Virus record (IMG/VR): IMGVR_UViG_3300018018_000022
Coordinates: 1 to 34,389 of that record
Strand: one strand, 5' to 3'
DNA: 34,389 bases
From: a virus
Below the pieces are notes generated by a model. The model saw only the letters and a program-made list of their open reading frames with translations, did not search any database and was not told where the DNA came from. This document shows positions 15,377 through 22,679 of this stretch, in pieces. Both the position numbers and the translations under genes were made by a program. Position 1 is the first letter of the stretch. The number at the start of each line of letters is the position of its first letter.

Positions 15377-16386
15377 TCAAGACCATCAGCAACGACCACC
15401 CCGGAGAGTGGCACCACCAGAGGTTTGTCGAGTTCGCCCAGGCGAAGGCGGCGATCGGTGAGCCAGTCCCCCACATGCGGGTGGCAGACTGGCTCACCAG
15501 CGAGCAGTCGTTCAGGGAGCAGACCTGGATGGCGGGGGCGTACCTGGCGGCGTATTCCCTCATAACGGGAGAGGCTGTCTGGTGCTACTGGCCCCGTAGT
15601 CGTATAGATAAGGAAGGATCTGAGGCTATGTACCATTGGGTTCACGACAACTGGTCCGGATTCCATACCCGCGTGCCTCGTCGCTGCGTTCGGACTCCAG
15701 ATAAGTTCTGCCGATGCCTGGCGGGATTCATTCTGTGGGAGGATAAAGAACTACCTCGATTGATGGCCAAGACATGGGACGATCCCCGAGCAGAGTATGA
15801 CGAGTGGTGGGAGTCGGCCAACGGTATACCGTTCTTCGGCCGGTACATCTCGATCCGCCTGCTGGAGCTCATGCGGAGACGGGGAGTGATGAGGGCGCAC
15901 CTGTACGACATCCGAGCGATCGGGGCCCACTCCCCGATCCGCTGCCTCATGCTGCTGCGGCCGGACCGCATCGCCGAGCTGGCTACCGGCGAGTCGAAGG
16001 TCGTCAACGAGATCGCCGAGCAGGTCAAGATTGAACTACAAGAACGCAGCGGGATAGAGATGTCATACTTCCTCTTCGCGACTCTGCTCTGTGAGTATCG
16101 GGCGTGCTACGAGGATGGCCATGATTACGCAGGGAACCAGCACGACGAGGAGTTGGAGTACTCCCTCGGTAAGTACGCCGACTACTGGCGGAGCAAGGGC
16201 ATGGTCTCCCGGCTCTACGAGGCTCGGGCAGCCATCGATCCCCACGAGTGCCTGGGTGAGATACAGGGATGGAGGAAGCGCCGACTCGACGTAGCCGGCT
16301 GGATGCGGGAGCGGGGCATCGTCTGGTCCGACTTACTCTATGACTACGCGAAGTCCGTGGCGGCTGACAATCCAATTGAGAGGTGA
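15361..16386 (+). CDS. ADDT-like DNA hypermodification protein
   Basis: The 341-residue protein resembles, from memory, the ADDT family (named amino acid:DNA transferase), found with thymine pyrophosphorylases in phages with hypermodified thymine. Recognisable parts are the N-terminal [82 protein letters not shown] and a terminal [14 protein letters not shown]. The family is largely helical, and its catalysis is not well established. The ATG start lies inside the inositol-synthase gene. The name implies an amino-acid donor, but here the group attached may differ. Confidence 0.55.
   Translation: MAQSVIKTISNDHPGEWHHQRFVEFAQAKAAIGEPVPHMRVADWLTSEQSFREQTWMAGAYLAAYSLITGEAVWCYWPRSRIDKEGSEAMYHWVHDNWSGFHTRVPRRCVRTPDKFCRCLAGFILWEDKELPRLMAKTWDDPRAEYDEWWESANGIPFFGRYISIRLLELMRRRGVMRAHLYDIRAIGAHSPIRCLMLLRPDRIAELATGESKVVNEIAEQVKIELQERSGIEMSYFLFATLLCEYRACYEDGHDYAGNQHDEELEYSLGKYADYWRSKGMVSRLYEARAAIDPHECLGEIQGWRKRRLDVAGWMRERGIVWSDLLYDYAKSVAADNPIER
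15457..15498 (+). repeat. Intragenic hairpin in the ADDT-like gene
   Basis: Positions 15457-15474 pair with 15481-15498 at 16 of 18 positions around ATGCGG. The outer 12 pairs, beginning GGTGAGCCAGTC, are perfect. A smaller exact hairpin, GATCGGGG/CCCCGATC, is at 15918-15939. Confidence 0.75.
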
Positions 16387-16391
16387 CTTAT

Positions 16392-16823
16392 ATGAACAAG
16401 CGAGCATCCATCAACGAGATACTCCCAGGGCGCATCTACCAGCGCGGTCAGTTCCTGACCTGGCCCTACGAGCAGAAGAAACGGCTCCTGGAGCAGCTGG
16501 GGATCGACGTCGTCGTGAACCTATGGTCCAAGGTGGACCCAGACTTGTCGTCCGGCAGCTTGGGTCGCGTGTACCTGTGCTGGCCTACTTCCCCGTCGGA
16601 GGTACCGGAGTGCGCGGATCTGTTCGTCGAGTTCCTCGTGAACCTGGTCCGTGTGGGGAAGAGGATCCTGATCCACTGCGAGGCCGGTCGTGGGCGATCC
16701 GTCTGGCTGTCTGCGCGGGTGCTGGCGGATGTTGAGGGGATCCCTCGGGCGGAGGCCCTCCGCAGGATCTCGTCGATCATGCACCACAGTCTGACACTTG
16801 CTTTAATGGGAGACCTGGCATGA
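16392..16823 (+). CDS. Cysteine-dependent (PTP/DSP-like) phosphatase
   Basis: The P-loop HCEAGRGRS (about residues 95-103) is the CX5R active site of protein tyrosine or dual-specificity phosphatases. A conserved-looking Asp in DVVVNLWSKVDPD could be the general acid. At 143 residues it is a minimal domain. Some members of this fold act on inositol phosphates or nucleotides rather than protein. Its place between the ADDT-like protein and the P-loop kinase, downstream of inositol-phosphate synthase, suggests an inositol-phosphate or phospho-DNA substrate. ATG 16392 is chosen over GTG 16383 for its GAGAGG spacing. Confidence 0.75.
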   Translation: MNKRASINEILPGRIYQRGQFLTWPYEQKKRLLEQLGIDVVVNLWSKVDPDLSSGSLGRVYLCWPTSPSEVPECADLFVEFLVNLVRVGKRILIHCEAGRGRSVWLSARVLADVEGIPRAEALRRISSIMHHSLTLALMGDLA

Positions 16824-17407
16824 TTATACTGGTCAGTGGAACGAACGGTGCCGGCAAGACCTATCTGATGCGGCGAGTGTTGGATCTCCTGCCCAGGGAG
16901 GCGAATGGGGAATGTAGGATTCAGAGAGACAGGACGAAGTCGATCCGCGTCGGCTCCCAGTGGGGACACCCATATGACATCACTCTCCTGGGCAGGTACG
17001 ACGGTCCGACGTGTGGTGGGTGCGACTGCCTCTCGTGGAAGGGGGCGTCGGATGATCTGGAGCGGTTGATCGTCAAGGCCGTACAGGACGGTCAGAGGGT
17101 CCTGCTCGAGGGCCTCATCGTCGCGACGTGGGGCATCAAGAGACTGATGCGCCTGCGTGGCATGGGGTTAGCCATCGTGCACATAGCTGTCCCTCTGGAG
17201 GAGTGCCTCGCCAGCGTGAACGATCGACGGCGGGCGCGCGCCCTGGCTACGGGCAAGGAGTATACGCCCGTCAAGGAGGACAACATCGTATCCAAATACA
17301 GGTGTCTACAGAGACAGAACGACGCGAGGCGGGCCAGTGGCATCACCGTCTTAGAGCTCAGCCGTGAGCAGGCATTCCAGCACGTTATAGGAGCGTTGGG
17401 GCTATGA
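16820..17407 (+). CDS. P-loop kinase, probable 5-hydroxymethyluridine DNA kinase
   Basis: The Walker A motif is GTNGAGKT (7-14). It is followed by LLGRYDGPTCGGCDCLSWKG and VLLEGLIVATWG, a layout that I associate with the phage HMUDK family. Those enzymes phosphorylate 5-hydroxymethyluracil in DNA to prepare it for a thymine pyrophosphorylase. RRRARALATGKEYTP near residue 137 would be the lid. At 195 residues it fits the family size. It is coupled by ATGA to the phosphatase before it and to the zinc protein after it. A generic nucleotide kinase cannot be excluded by eye. Confidence 0.65.
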   Translation: MIILVSGTNGAGKTYLMRRVLDLLPREANGECRIQRDRTKSIRVGSQWGHPYDITLLGRYDGPTCGGCDCLSWKGASDDLERLIVKAVQDGQRVLLEGLIVATWGIKRLMRLRGMGLAIVHIAVPLEECLASVNDRRRARALATGKEYTPVKEDNIVSKYRCLQRQNDARRASGITVLELSREQAFQHVIGALGL

Positions 17408-17640
17408 AGTACAACCAAGCTCATGAGCTGAAGGTCCACAAACATGACTGGGTGCTCAGGACGGACGGCTACGAGGAACAGTGCACCCCAGCCATCTGCA
17501 AGAAGTGCGGTAAGTACGGTTGCCTGTGCGATGTCCGACGTGACCTTGGCCATTCGTTGGATGTCTTAGAATCAGAGCATTTCCACATGAGTGGAATACC
17601 TGGCAACGACCATGAGTTGGAGAAGAGCCTATGCACGTGA
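17404..17640 (+). CDS. Small Cys/His-rich protein, 78 aa
   Basis: The centre of the protein (CTPAICKKCGKYGCLCD) has five cysteines in CxxxxCxxCxxxxCxC spacing, and histidines lie on both sides, suggesting one zinc site. It lies between the kinase and the ThyA-like enzyme, overlapping both, so it is part of the modification operon. The role is unknown; it could be a DNA-binding or adaptor subunit. Confidence 0.6.
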   Translation: MKYNQAHELKVHKHDWVLRTDGYEEQCTPAICKKCGKYGCLCDVRRDLGHSLDVLESEHFHMSGIPGNDHELEKSLCT

Positions 17641-18656
17641 TTGAGGTGAGGAACGTCCACTGTGCCCTGCCAGAGATGATGTATCAGCTCCAGAGGAAGG
17701 GCATCCGTCGGGATAGCCGCAACGGGCCGGTCCTCCGGCTCCCTGAACCCTGTACGATCAAGTACGAGCGACCACAGGAGCGCGTAGTGTTCTGGCCGGA
17801 GCGGGCGGCTAACCCGTTCTTCCACCTGCTGGAGTCCCTGTGGATGCTGGCCGGGCGACGAGACGTGGAGTACCCGGCATCCATCGTGAGTAGCATGCGA
17901 GACTTCTCCGACGGTGGGGCGACCTTCCACGGCGCGTATGGCTATCGGTGGCGGGTGCACTTCAACGTGGACCAGGTCCTCAAGATCGCAGAAGCGCTGA
18001 AGGTCAATCCCGATGACCGTCGTCAGGTGCTCACGATGTGGGACCCTATGGTAGATCTTGGAGCAGACTCCAAAGATCTACCATGTAACACCCACGCCTA
18101 TCTCTCCCGGGACCAGGATGGTCGACTCGACCTCATGGTCTGCAACCGGTCGAACGACGCGGTATGGGGAGCGCTCGGAGCCAATGCGGTGCACTTCTCG
18201 GTACTCCAGGAGGTCATGGCCGGGTTGATCAGCTGCCCGATCGGGAGGTACTGGCAGGTGTCAAACAACATGCACCTCTACCTGGACAGGCACGAGGCGC
18301 TGATGAACACGCTGGCGGACAGGGCCTTCCCGTCTACCATCACGGATCCGTATGCAGACGGATCTGTGATGGTGACCCCGATCCTGCCCAGGGGGGACGC
18401 TGCGCAGTTCCTGCGAGAGGTCCCGATGTTCCTCGAGGAGGGCCTCCCCCTGGGTATGACGAGCCCATTCCTGCGGCGAGTGGCCTACCCGATGTCTCGG
18501 GCGGTCCAGGCGATGAGGAGTGTTCCTCCCCCCACTCGTTACGACATAGCATTGAGTGAGTTGATGGGGATGCAGAAGGACAGTGATTGGCGAGTCGTGA
18601 GTGAGGCGTGGATTCGACAGAAGAAGGTAGAGTGGGAGATGAGGCATAATGGCTAA
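17631..18656 (+). CDS. ThyA-like pyrimidine hydroxymethylase (probable dUMP hydroxymethyltransferase)
   Basis: This 341-residue protein has the thymidylate synthase fold. The catalytic Cys is in DLPCNTHAYL (Cys152). The phosphate-binding and pyrimidine-contacting loop is CNRSNDAVWGALGANAVHFS (171-190), and YWQVSNNMHLYL follows. This version of the loop is typical of phage ThyA relatives that make hydroxymethyl pyrimidines rather than thymidylate. An Asn at 185, near the position that selects uracil in ThyA, fits dUMP. The product 5-hydroxymethyl-dUMP would be the substrate base for the neighbouring kinase and pyrophosphorylase-like enzyme. A true thymidylate synthase is the alternative. Confidence 0.75.
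   Translation: MHVIEVRNVHCALPEMMYQLQRKGIRRDSRNGPVLRLPEPCTIKYERPQERVVFWPERAANPFFHLLESLWMLAGRRDVEYPASIVSSMRDFSDGGATFHGAYGYRWRVHFNVDQVLKIAEALKVNPDDRRQVLTMWDPMVDLGADSKDLPCNTHAYLSRDQDGRLDLMVCNRSNDAVWGALGANAVHFSVLQEVMAGLISCPIGRYWQVSNNMHLYLDRHEALMNTLADRAFPSTITDPYADGSVMVTPILPRGDAAQFLREVPMFLEEGLPLGMTSPFLRRVAYPMSRAVQAMRSVPPPTRYDIALSELMGMQKDSDWRVVSEAWIRQKKVEWEMRHNG
18048..18084 (+). repeat. 16-bp intragenic hairpin in the ThyA-like gene
   Basis: ATGGTAGATCTTGGAG (18048-18063) pairs with 18068-18084, with a single bulged A and the 4-nt loop CAGA. The arms lie just upstream of the catalytic-Cys codon. Confidence 0.85.
18336..18373 (+). repeat. 16-bp intragenic hairpin in the ThyA-like gene
   Basis: Positions 18336-18351 pair with 18358-18373 (16 pairs, one G-U) around ATGCAG. 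It is the second long hairpin in this gene. Confidence 0.85.
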
Positions 18657-19035
18657 TGTCTATATGATTTGCCCCGTGAGAAAAGCCACTGACGCGGACC
18701 GAGAAGCTATGGAGAGATATGTTGCCGGTCTCGAGGCGCAGGGTCACTATGTACACCTACCACATCGAGATGTCGACCAGACGAATGATGATGGCGGTGT
18801 ACGCATCTGTCGAGAGCATATGGCGGCCATGCTCCTATGTGAGGAGGTCCACGTATGGTTACTCCCTGGACAGGAGTTGAGTGAGGGATCGTTTTTTGAT
18901 TTCGGCATGGCTTTCATGTTGTCGCAGTTCCAACTTGTAAGGTTCGTGGTGGCGAATGGGCTACTGAAGAAGACTGAGCATAAGTCATTCCAGAACCTAC
19001 TAAAGGCTCTCACAGAGGAGACAAGTGATGAGTAA
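18649..19035 (+). CDS. Nucleoside 2-deoxyribosyltransferase-like / nucleotide N-glycosidase
   Basis: The 128-residue protein has the layout of the nucleoside deoxyribosyltransferase superfamily. It has an N-terminal NVYMICPVRKATD strand-loop, YVHLPHRDVDQT in the middle, and PGQELSEGSFFDFGMAFML near the end (the SxGxxxDxGxA-type catalytic region, with Glu and Asp). Members either exchange bases or hydrolyse deoxynucleoside monophosphates. Some hydrolases prefer 5-hydroxymethyl-dUMP, the likely product of the preceding gene. It overlaps that gene by 8 nt, which suggests a role in controlling the modified-nucleotide pool. Confidence 0.65.
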   Translation: MANVYMICPVRKATDADREAMERYVAGLEAQGHYVHLPHRDVDQTNDDGGVRICREHMAAMLLCEEVHVWLLPGQELSEGSFFDFGMAFMLSQFQLVRFVVANGLLKKTEHKSFQNLLKALTEETSDE

Positions 19036-19663
19036 AAAACTCTTCGACCCGGACGACAATAGCCACCTGGCACACCTCCCGACGATCGCCCTGAGCGACT
19101 CAAACGGTCTGCTCCGGGCGCACGGCCACTATGGCAACAGTTGGAAGAAGCGTGGTGGGTGTGGTGCGTACTTTATGCTCGCGAGGAAGTGGGACCGGCT
19201 CGAGAAGCTCGTCTCTGAGAAGGGCTATGACATCTTCCGGGCGATGGATGAGGACACGCGCGGTGAGGGCATCATCGACGACATCCGCGACCTGCGGCGC
19301 TATCTGCTGCTCGTGGAGGCGGAGGCGACGGCGCGCGGCTATGAGTGCTGCTCCGTCCGGCACCGGGACAACCTGGAGGAGACCGGACGAGCTACGAGCC
19401 AGGTTCTGGACAGAGCCGCAGCACGAGATCAGAAGATCATAGTTGGTGGTCCCGGCACATATTTGCAAGGAGAGCAGCAGACGATGTGCACCAACGTCGA
19501 TGGTGAGACTGTGGTAGAGGGAGGACCAAAAGATGATCATCCTGGTCCAGGAGTCAAGATCAATTCCCATTCGCGGTCGCTGGGCCAAATATCGAATAGA
19601 CTGGGATCGGAGATGCCACAGAGACATCTTCCTTCTGATTCTCCCGGAGGGTCTGAAGCATGA
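19028..19663 (+). CDS. Nmad1/DUF1599-like protein with unusual C-terminal tail
   Basis: Residues 36-105 (YGNSWKKRGGCGAYFMLARK, then KWDRLEKL and EGIIDDIRDLRRYLLLVEAE) match a phage family that resembles DUF1599, also called nucleotide modification associated domain 1. The all-helical fold and conserved acidic residues recall nucleotide pyrophosphatases, but activity is not proven. After residue 110 the protein becomes polar and Gly/Pro-rich, without apparent homology, and its last 130 nt overlap two other frames. ATG 19028 is used; GTG 19025 is also open. It overlaps the glycosidase gene by 8 nt. Confidence 0.6.
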   Translation: MSKKLFDPDDNSHLAHLPTIALSDSNGLLRAHGHYGNSWKKRGGCGAYFMLARKWDRLEKLVSEKGYDIFRAMDEDTRGEGIIDDIRDLRRYLLLVEAEATARGYECCSVRHRDNLEETGRATSQVLDRAAARDQKIIVGGPGTYLQGEQQTMCTNVDGETVVEGGPKDDHPGPGVKINSHSRSLGQISNRLGSEMPQRHLPSDSPGGSEA

Positions 19664-19736
19664 AGCACGATCGCTGCACACTGGCAACGATTATTGTACT
19701 GATGTGGGTCGCTGGCTGGCTCTTGTGGGCCGGTGA
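19533..19736 (+). CDS. Possible overlapping 67-aa protein
   Basis: A strong ribosome site (GAGGGAGG near 19520) lies 8 nt before ATG 19533. The product (MIILVQESRSIPIRGRWAKY, followed by RIDWDRRCHRDIFLLILPEG) has a plausible strand-helix pattern for its first 42 residues. It overlaps the tail of the Nmad1-like frame and the start of the small membrane protein at 19660. Not all three frames can have been shaped equally by selection. This one has the best ribosome site. Confidence 0.45.
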   Translation: MIILVQESRSIPIRGRWAKYRIDWDRRCHRDIFLLILPEGLKHEARSLHTGNDYCTDVGRWLALVGR

Positions 19737-19866
19737 GAGGATGAAGAGCGATGAAAACATATGTGGTAGGACTGTTGTTCGACGAACCCATGCAGCATGT
19801 ACTACTGATCTACAAGCGGCATGGGCCATCCTGCGTAGTCGGGCGGTGGAACGGTATCGGAGGTAA
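19660..19866 (+). CDS. Possible small membrane protein, overlapping
   Basis: ATG 19660 overlaps the TGA of the Nmad1-like gene (ATGA). Residues 8-24 (LATIIVLMWVAGWLLWA) form one membrane span. The later part overlaps the NUDIX gene by 116 nt and is Arg-rich, as expected of an out-of-frame shadow. If the protein is real, its functional part is the first 30 residues. Confidence 0.35.
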   Translation: MKHDRCTLATIIVLMWVAGWLLWAGERMKSDENICGRTVVRRTHAACTTDLQAAWAILRSRAVERYRR

Positions 19867-20185
19867 GATCGAGACAGGGGAATCTCCGCATCAGGCGATG
19901 GTGCGGGAGTTCGAAGAAGAGACTGGCGTCAAAACCGACATCCTGGACTGGGCGAAGTTCATCGTCCTGACCAGTAATACGGCGATCATCCATTTCTTCT
20001 ACGCAGTAGATGATGACTTATTCATCAGACCGCACACCACGACGGACGAGGAGGTCAGGGATTTTCGCGTGGACAACTTGCCGCAGGTAGTCACGAACCT
20101 GACTTGGATGGTGCCGTTTCTCTGTGACTCGTCCACGAAACACCAGTTGGGTGAGGTCGTCATGACGGAGGATCCGGTGGTATGA
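19751..20185 (+). CDS. NUDIX hydrolase
   Basis: The 144-residue protein carries a NUDIX box, GGKIETGESPHQAM, then REFEEETGV, at residues 37-60. This matches GX5EX7REUXEEXGU, so it should hydrolyse a nucleoside diphosphate linked to another moiety. An N-terminal YVVGLLFDEPMQHVLLIYKR strand pair is typical of MutT-like enzymes. The substrate is unknown; a (d)NTP such as a competing dTTP or dUTP is plausible in a phage that replaces a base, but this is inference. GAGAGGATGAAGAG precedes ATG 19751. Confidence 0.85.
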   Translation: MKTYVVGLLFDEPMQHVLLIYKRHGPSCVVGRWNGIGGKIETGESPHQAMVREFEEETGVKTDILDWAKFIVLTSNTAIIHFFYAVDDDLFIRPHTTTDEEVRDFRVDNLPQVVTNLTWMVPFLCDSSTKHQLGEVVMTEDPVV

Positions 20186-20292
20186 GAATGACCTTTGTTT
20201 ACGCCCTGTCACAAACATCTGTGGCCAAGGCGCGACAAATCCGACTAATAGGGAGGAAATCTGCCTGTGCAGTTGCCACTATTCCAACCTAA
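20182..20292 (+). CDS. Possible 36-aa peptide between NUDIX and polymerase genes
   Basis: This frame starts by ATGA overlap with the NUDIX stop and ends 26 nt inside the polymerase gene. The product (MRMTFVYALSQTSVAKARQI...) is basic and has no motif. It could act only to couple translation of the two larger genes. Confidence 0.3.
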   Translation: MRMTFVYALSQTSVAKARQIRLIGRKSACAVATIPT

Positions 20293-22186
20293 TGGTGATT
20301 GGCGTCCCCCGCGACTATCTAATCTTCCCTCGTGGGAGGGGGCCAAGCGCGTCTGCGTGGACGTCGAGACCCGTGACCCTCAGCTAAAAGAGCTGGGACC
20401 GGGCGTGCGGAGAGGCGGCTACATCGTTGGATACAGCTTCGCGATAGAGGATGGTCCCGCGTTCTACGTCCCTCTGCGCCATGCTGGTGGGGACAACATC
20501 GAAGACCCTTCCCAGGGTCTCCGATACTTGCGGGATCAGGCAAAGACGTTCACCGGAGACCTGTGCGGGGCGAACCTCAGCTATGACCTGGACTTCATGG
20601 CACAAGTGGGAATTCAATTTCCGCTCGTACACCGGTTCCGCGACTGCCAGGTGGCCGAGCCGCTGCTCGACGAGCTCCAGGACAGCTACTCCCTGGAGAA
20701 CATCGCGAAGCGACGCCACCTCCCGGGCAAGGATGAGTCCCTCCTACGGGAAGCCGCCCTCGCCTGGCATATCGACGCCAAGCGGGAGATGTGGAGGCTG
20801 CCGGCGCGGTTCATCGGTGCCTACGGGGAGCAGGACGTCCGACTACCACTCCAGCTGCTGCGTCGACAAGAGAGGGAGATCGAGGAGCAGGACCTCGAGG
20901 AGGTGTACGACCTGGAGTGCAGGCTGCTCCCGGTGCTCGTGAGGATGCGACGGCGGGGCGTGCGGGTCGACTTCGATCGACTGGCTAAGGTCGAGGAGTG
21001 GTCTGAGAGGACTGAGACTGAGCTCCTCCAGGAGATCTACGACCAGACGAACATACGGGTGGCCGTAGGCGACGTCTGGAAGGCGGCAGTCCTGGCACCG
21101 GTGCTGCAGAAGATAGGGGTCGAGGTGCCGACTACGGCCACGGGCCAGTACTCGATCGACAAGGACCTCTTCGCCTCGATCAAGCACCCAGTAGCACGAG
21201 CCATGGAGCGCGCCCGCAAGGTGAACAAGATACGGACGACGTTCGCTAAGTCCGTACGCGAGCACGCGATCGGGGACCGGATCCACTGCACGTTCAACCA
21301 GCTGCGAAAGACCGACGACACGACCGGAGAGGACAACGGTGCTCGGTATGGTCGTGTCTCATGCACCGATCCGAACCTCCAGCAGCAGCCGAGCCGAGCC
21401 ACCGACACCGACGACTTCTGCAAGATCTGGCGAGTCATCTACGTCCCGGACGAGGGCGGCCTCTGGGCTGGGGCCGACTTCTCCCAGCAGGAACCCAGGT
21501 GGGTAGTCCACTTCGCAGAGGCCAGTGGTTGCCAAGGGGCAACCACTGCTGGGGACGCGTACCGAACTGACCCGAAGACTGACAACCACACGATGATGGC
21601 TCGCATCATCTGGGGCGAGGAGCCGGACAAGAAGCGCCGGACACAGGCTAAGATCATCTTCCTCGGCATCATCTACGGGATGGGTGGTGGTAAGCTGTCC
21701 CACCAGCTTGGGCTGCCCACTAAGTGGATGCGAAACCGTAAGGGGAAGCTGATAGAGGTGGCCGGACCGGAGGCCAAGAGCATCCTGGACCAGGTGGATC
21801 GTCAGGCACCTTTCCTGAGGAAGCTGGCGAATCTCGCCGAGAAGAAGGCTAAGCGGGTTGGCTTCGTCAAGACGATCCTCGGTCGGCGGTGCAGGTTCCC
21901 CGTCGGGAAGGACCCAAAGACTGGTCAACGAGGGTACATCTGGACCAACAAGGCCCTGAATCGCATCATCCAGGGGAGTAGCGGAGACCAGACGAAGATG
22001 GCCATGGTGGTGTCCGACGCGGCGGGTCACCCACTGCAGCTACAGGTCCATGACGAGCTCTGCGAGACGGTCTATGAGCGGAGGCAGGCTGAGGAGTTGG
22101 CGGATATAATGCGTGGATGCCTACCGGCGCGCGTGCCGTTCAGAGTAGACGTGGAGACAGGACTCTCCTGGGGAGAGGCGCACTGA
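20267..22186 (+). CDS. polA: Family A DNA polymerase with 3'-5' exonuclease
   Basis: A 639-residue PolA-type replicative polymerase without a 5' nuclease domain. The exonuclease half has VDVETRD (Exo I, residues 31-37), ANLSYDLDFM (Exo II) and YGEQDVRLP (Exo III). The polymerase half has GADFSQQEPR (motif A), RRTQAKIIFLGIIYGMG (motif B, O-helix) and LQVHDEL (motif C). In the O-helix, counting four residues after the Lys gives Leu at the place of E. coli Phe762. The GTG start follows GGGAGGAAAT. It would copy the genome, perhaps with 5-hydroxymethyl-dUTP in place of dTTP. Confidence 0.93.
   Translation: MQLPLFQPNGDWRPPRLSNLPSWEGAKRVCVDVETRDPQLKELGPGVRRGGYIVGYSFAIEDGPAFYVPLRHAGGDNIEDPSQGLRYLRDQAKTFTGDLCGANLSYDLDFMAQVGIQFPLVHRFRDCQVAEPLLDELQDSYSLENIAKRRHLPGKDESLLREAALAWHIDAKREMWRLPARFIGAYGEQDVRLPLQLLRRQEREIEEQDLEEVYDLECRLLPVLVRMRRRGVRVDFDRLAKVEEWSERTETELLQEIYDQTNIRVAVGDVWKAAVLAPVLQKIGVEVPTTATGQYSIDKDLFASIKHPVARAMERARKVNKIRTTFAKSVREHAIGDRIHCTFNQLRKTDDTTGEDNGARYGRVSCTDPNLQQQPSRATDTDDFCKIWRVIYVPDEGGLWAGADFSQQEPRWVVHFAEASGCQGATTAGDAYRTDPKTDNHTMMARIIWGEEPDKKRRTQAKIIFLGIIYGMGGGKLSHQLGLPTKWMRNRKGKLIEVAGPEAKSILDQVDRQAPFLRKLANLAEKKAKRVGFVKTILGRRCRFPVGKDPKTGQRGYIWTNKALNRIIQGSSGDQTKMAMVVSDAAGHPLQLQVHDELCETVYERRQAEELADIMRGCLPARVPFRVDVETGLSWGEAH
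21523..21548 (+). repeat. 11-bp intragenic hairpin in the polymerase gene
   Basis: CAGTGGTTGCC (21523-21533) and GGCAACCACTG (21538-21548) pair perfectly around AAGG, between the codons for motif A and motif B. Shorter exact hairpins are at 21231-21256 (7 bp) and 21592-21610 (7 bp). Confidence 0.8.
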
Positions 22187-22194
22187 AGCCAGCA

Positions 22195-22668
22195 ATGCTC
22201 TATGTCGTGTGTCTTCCTAATGGAGGTCTGTACGTTGGTATCACCACTACTACGGCTGAAGGCAGATTCTTGCGGCACAGGAAGTCACGGTTTCCAATCG
22301 GTTATGCTATTCGCAAGTACGGTTCTGAGAACTGCCGACTCGTCGTGCTACATCGGAATCTACCCTGGTTTGATGCCTGCGAACTGGAGCAGTGGTACAT
22401 TAAGGAGTTAGAAATACGGATAGCACAAGGCGGATATAATCTAACGGCAGGCGGTGAAGGAAAGCCAGATCGTCCTGCGTCGAGTGCGTGCCGTAGGTCT
22501 GTAGGTGATGCTGTCCGTAGGAAGTGGGCCGAGGACACTGAGTATAGAACAAAGATGTTGGATATCCTCAAGCAAGGAAGAGAGATCCTACAATCCGATA
22601 CCGTTTTTCGCAAACAGGTGCATGCTAAATCTGTGGCGAGCCGACTGATGAACAAGCAATCCTCATGA
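22195..22668 (+). CDS. GIY-YIG homing endonuclease, second type
   Basis: This 157-residue protein starts MLYVVCLPNGGLYVGIT, the GIY-YIG motif. A Glu in DACELEQWYIKELE and the NLTAGGEG element follow, then a basic C-terminal half with NUMOD3-like SVGDAVRRKW. It differs in sequence from the nearly identical pair at 9899 and 26470. It is AT-richer than the polymerase gene that it directly follows. No close ribosome site is seen, so it may depend on coupling to the polymerase. Unlike the other two, it ends with its own stop before the next gene. Confidence 0.75.
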   Translation: MLYVVCLPNGGLYVGITTTTAEGRFLRHRKSRFPIGYAIRKYGSENCRLVVLHRNLPWFDACELEQWYIKELEIRIAQGGYNLTAGGEGKPDRPASSACRRSVGDAVRRKWAEDTEYRTKMLDILKQGREILQSDTVFRKQVHAKSVASRLMNKQSS

Positions 22669-22679
22669 GGAGACCCTGA

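Noticed and set aside
15820-15833. 14-bp palindrome AACGGTATACCGTT in the ADDT-like gene
   Set aside because: It contains GTATAC like the promoter family but has no TTTGCT element, and at this length it may be chance.
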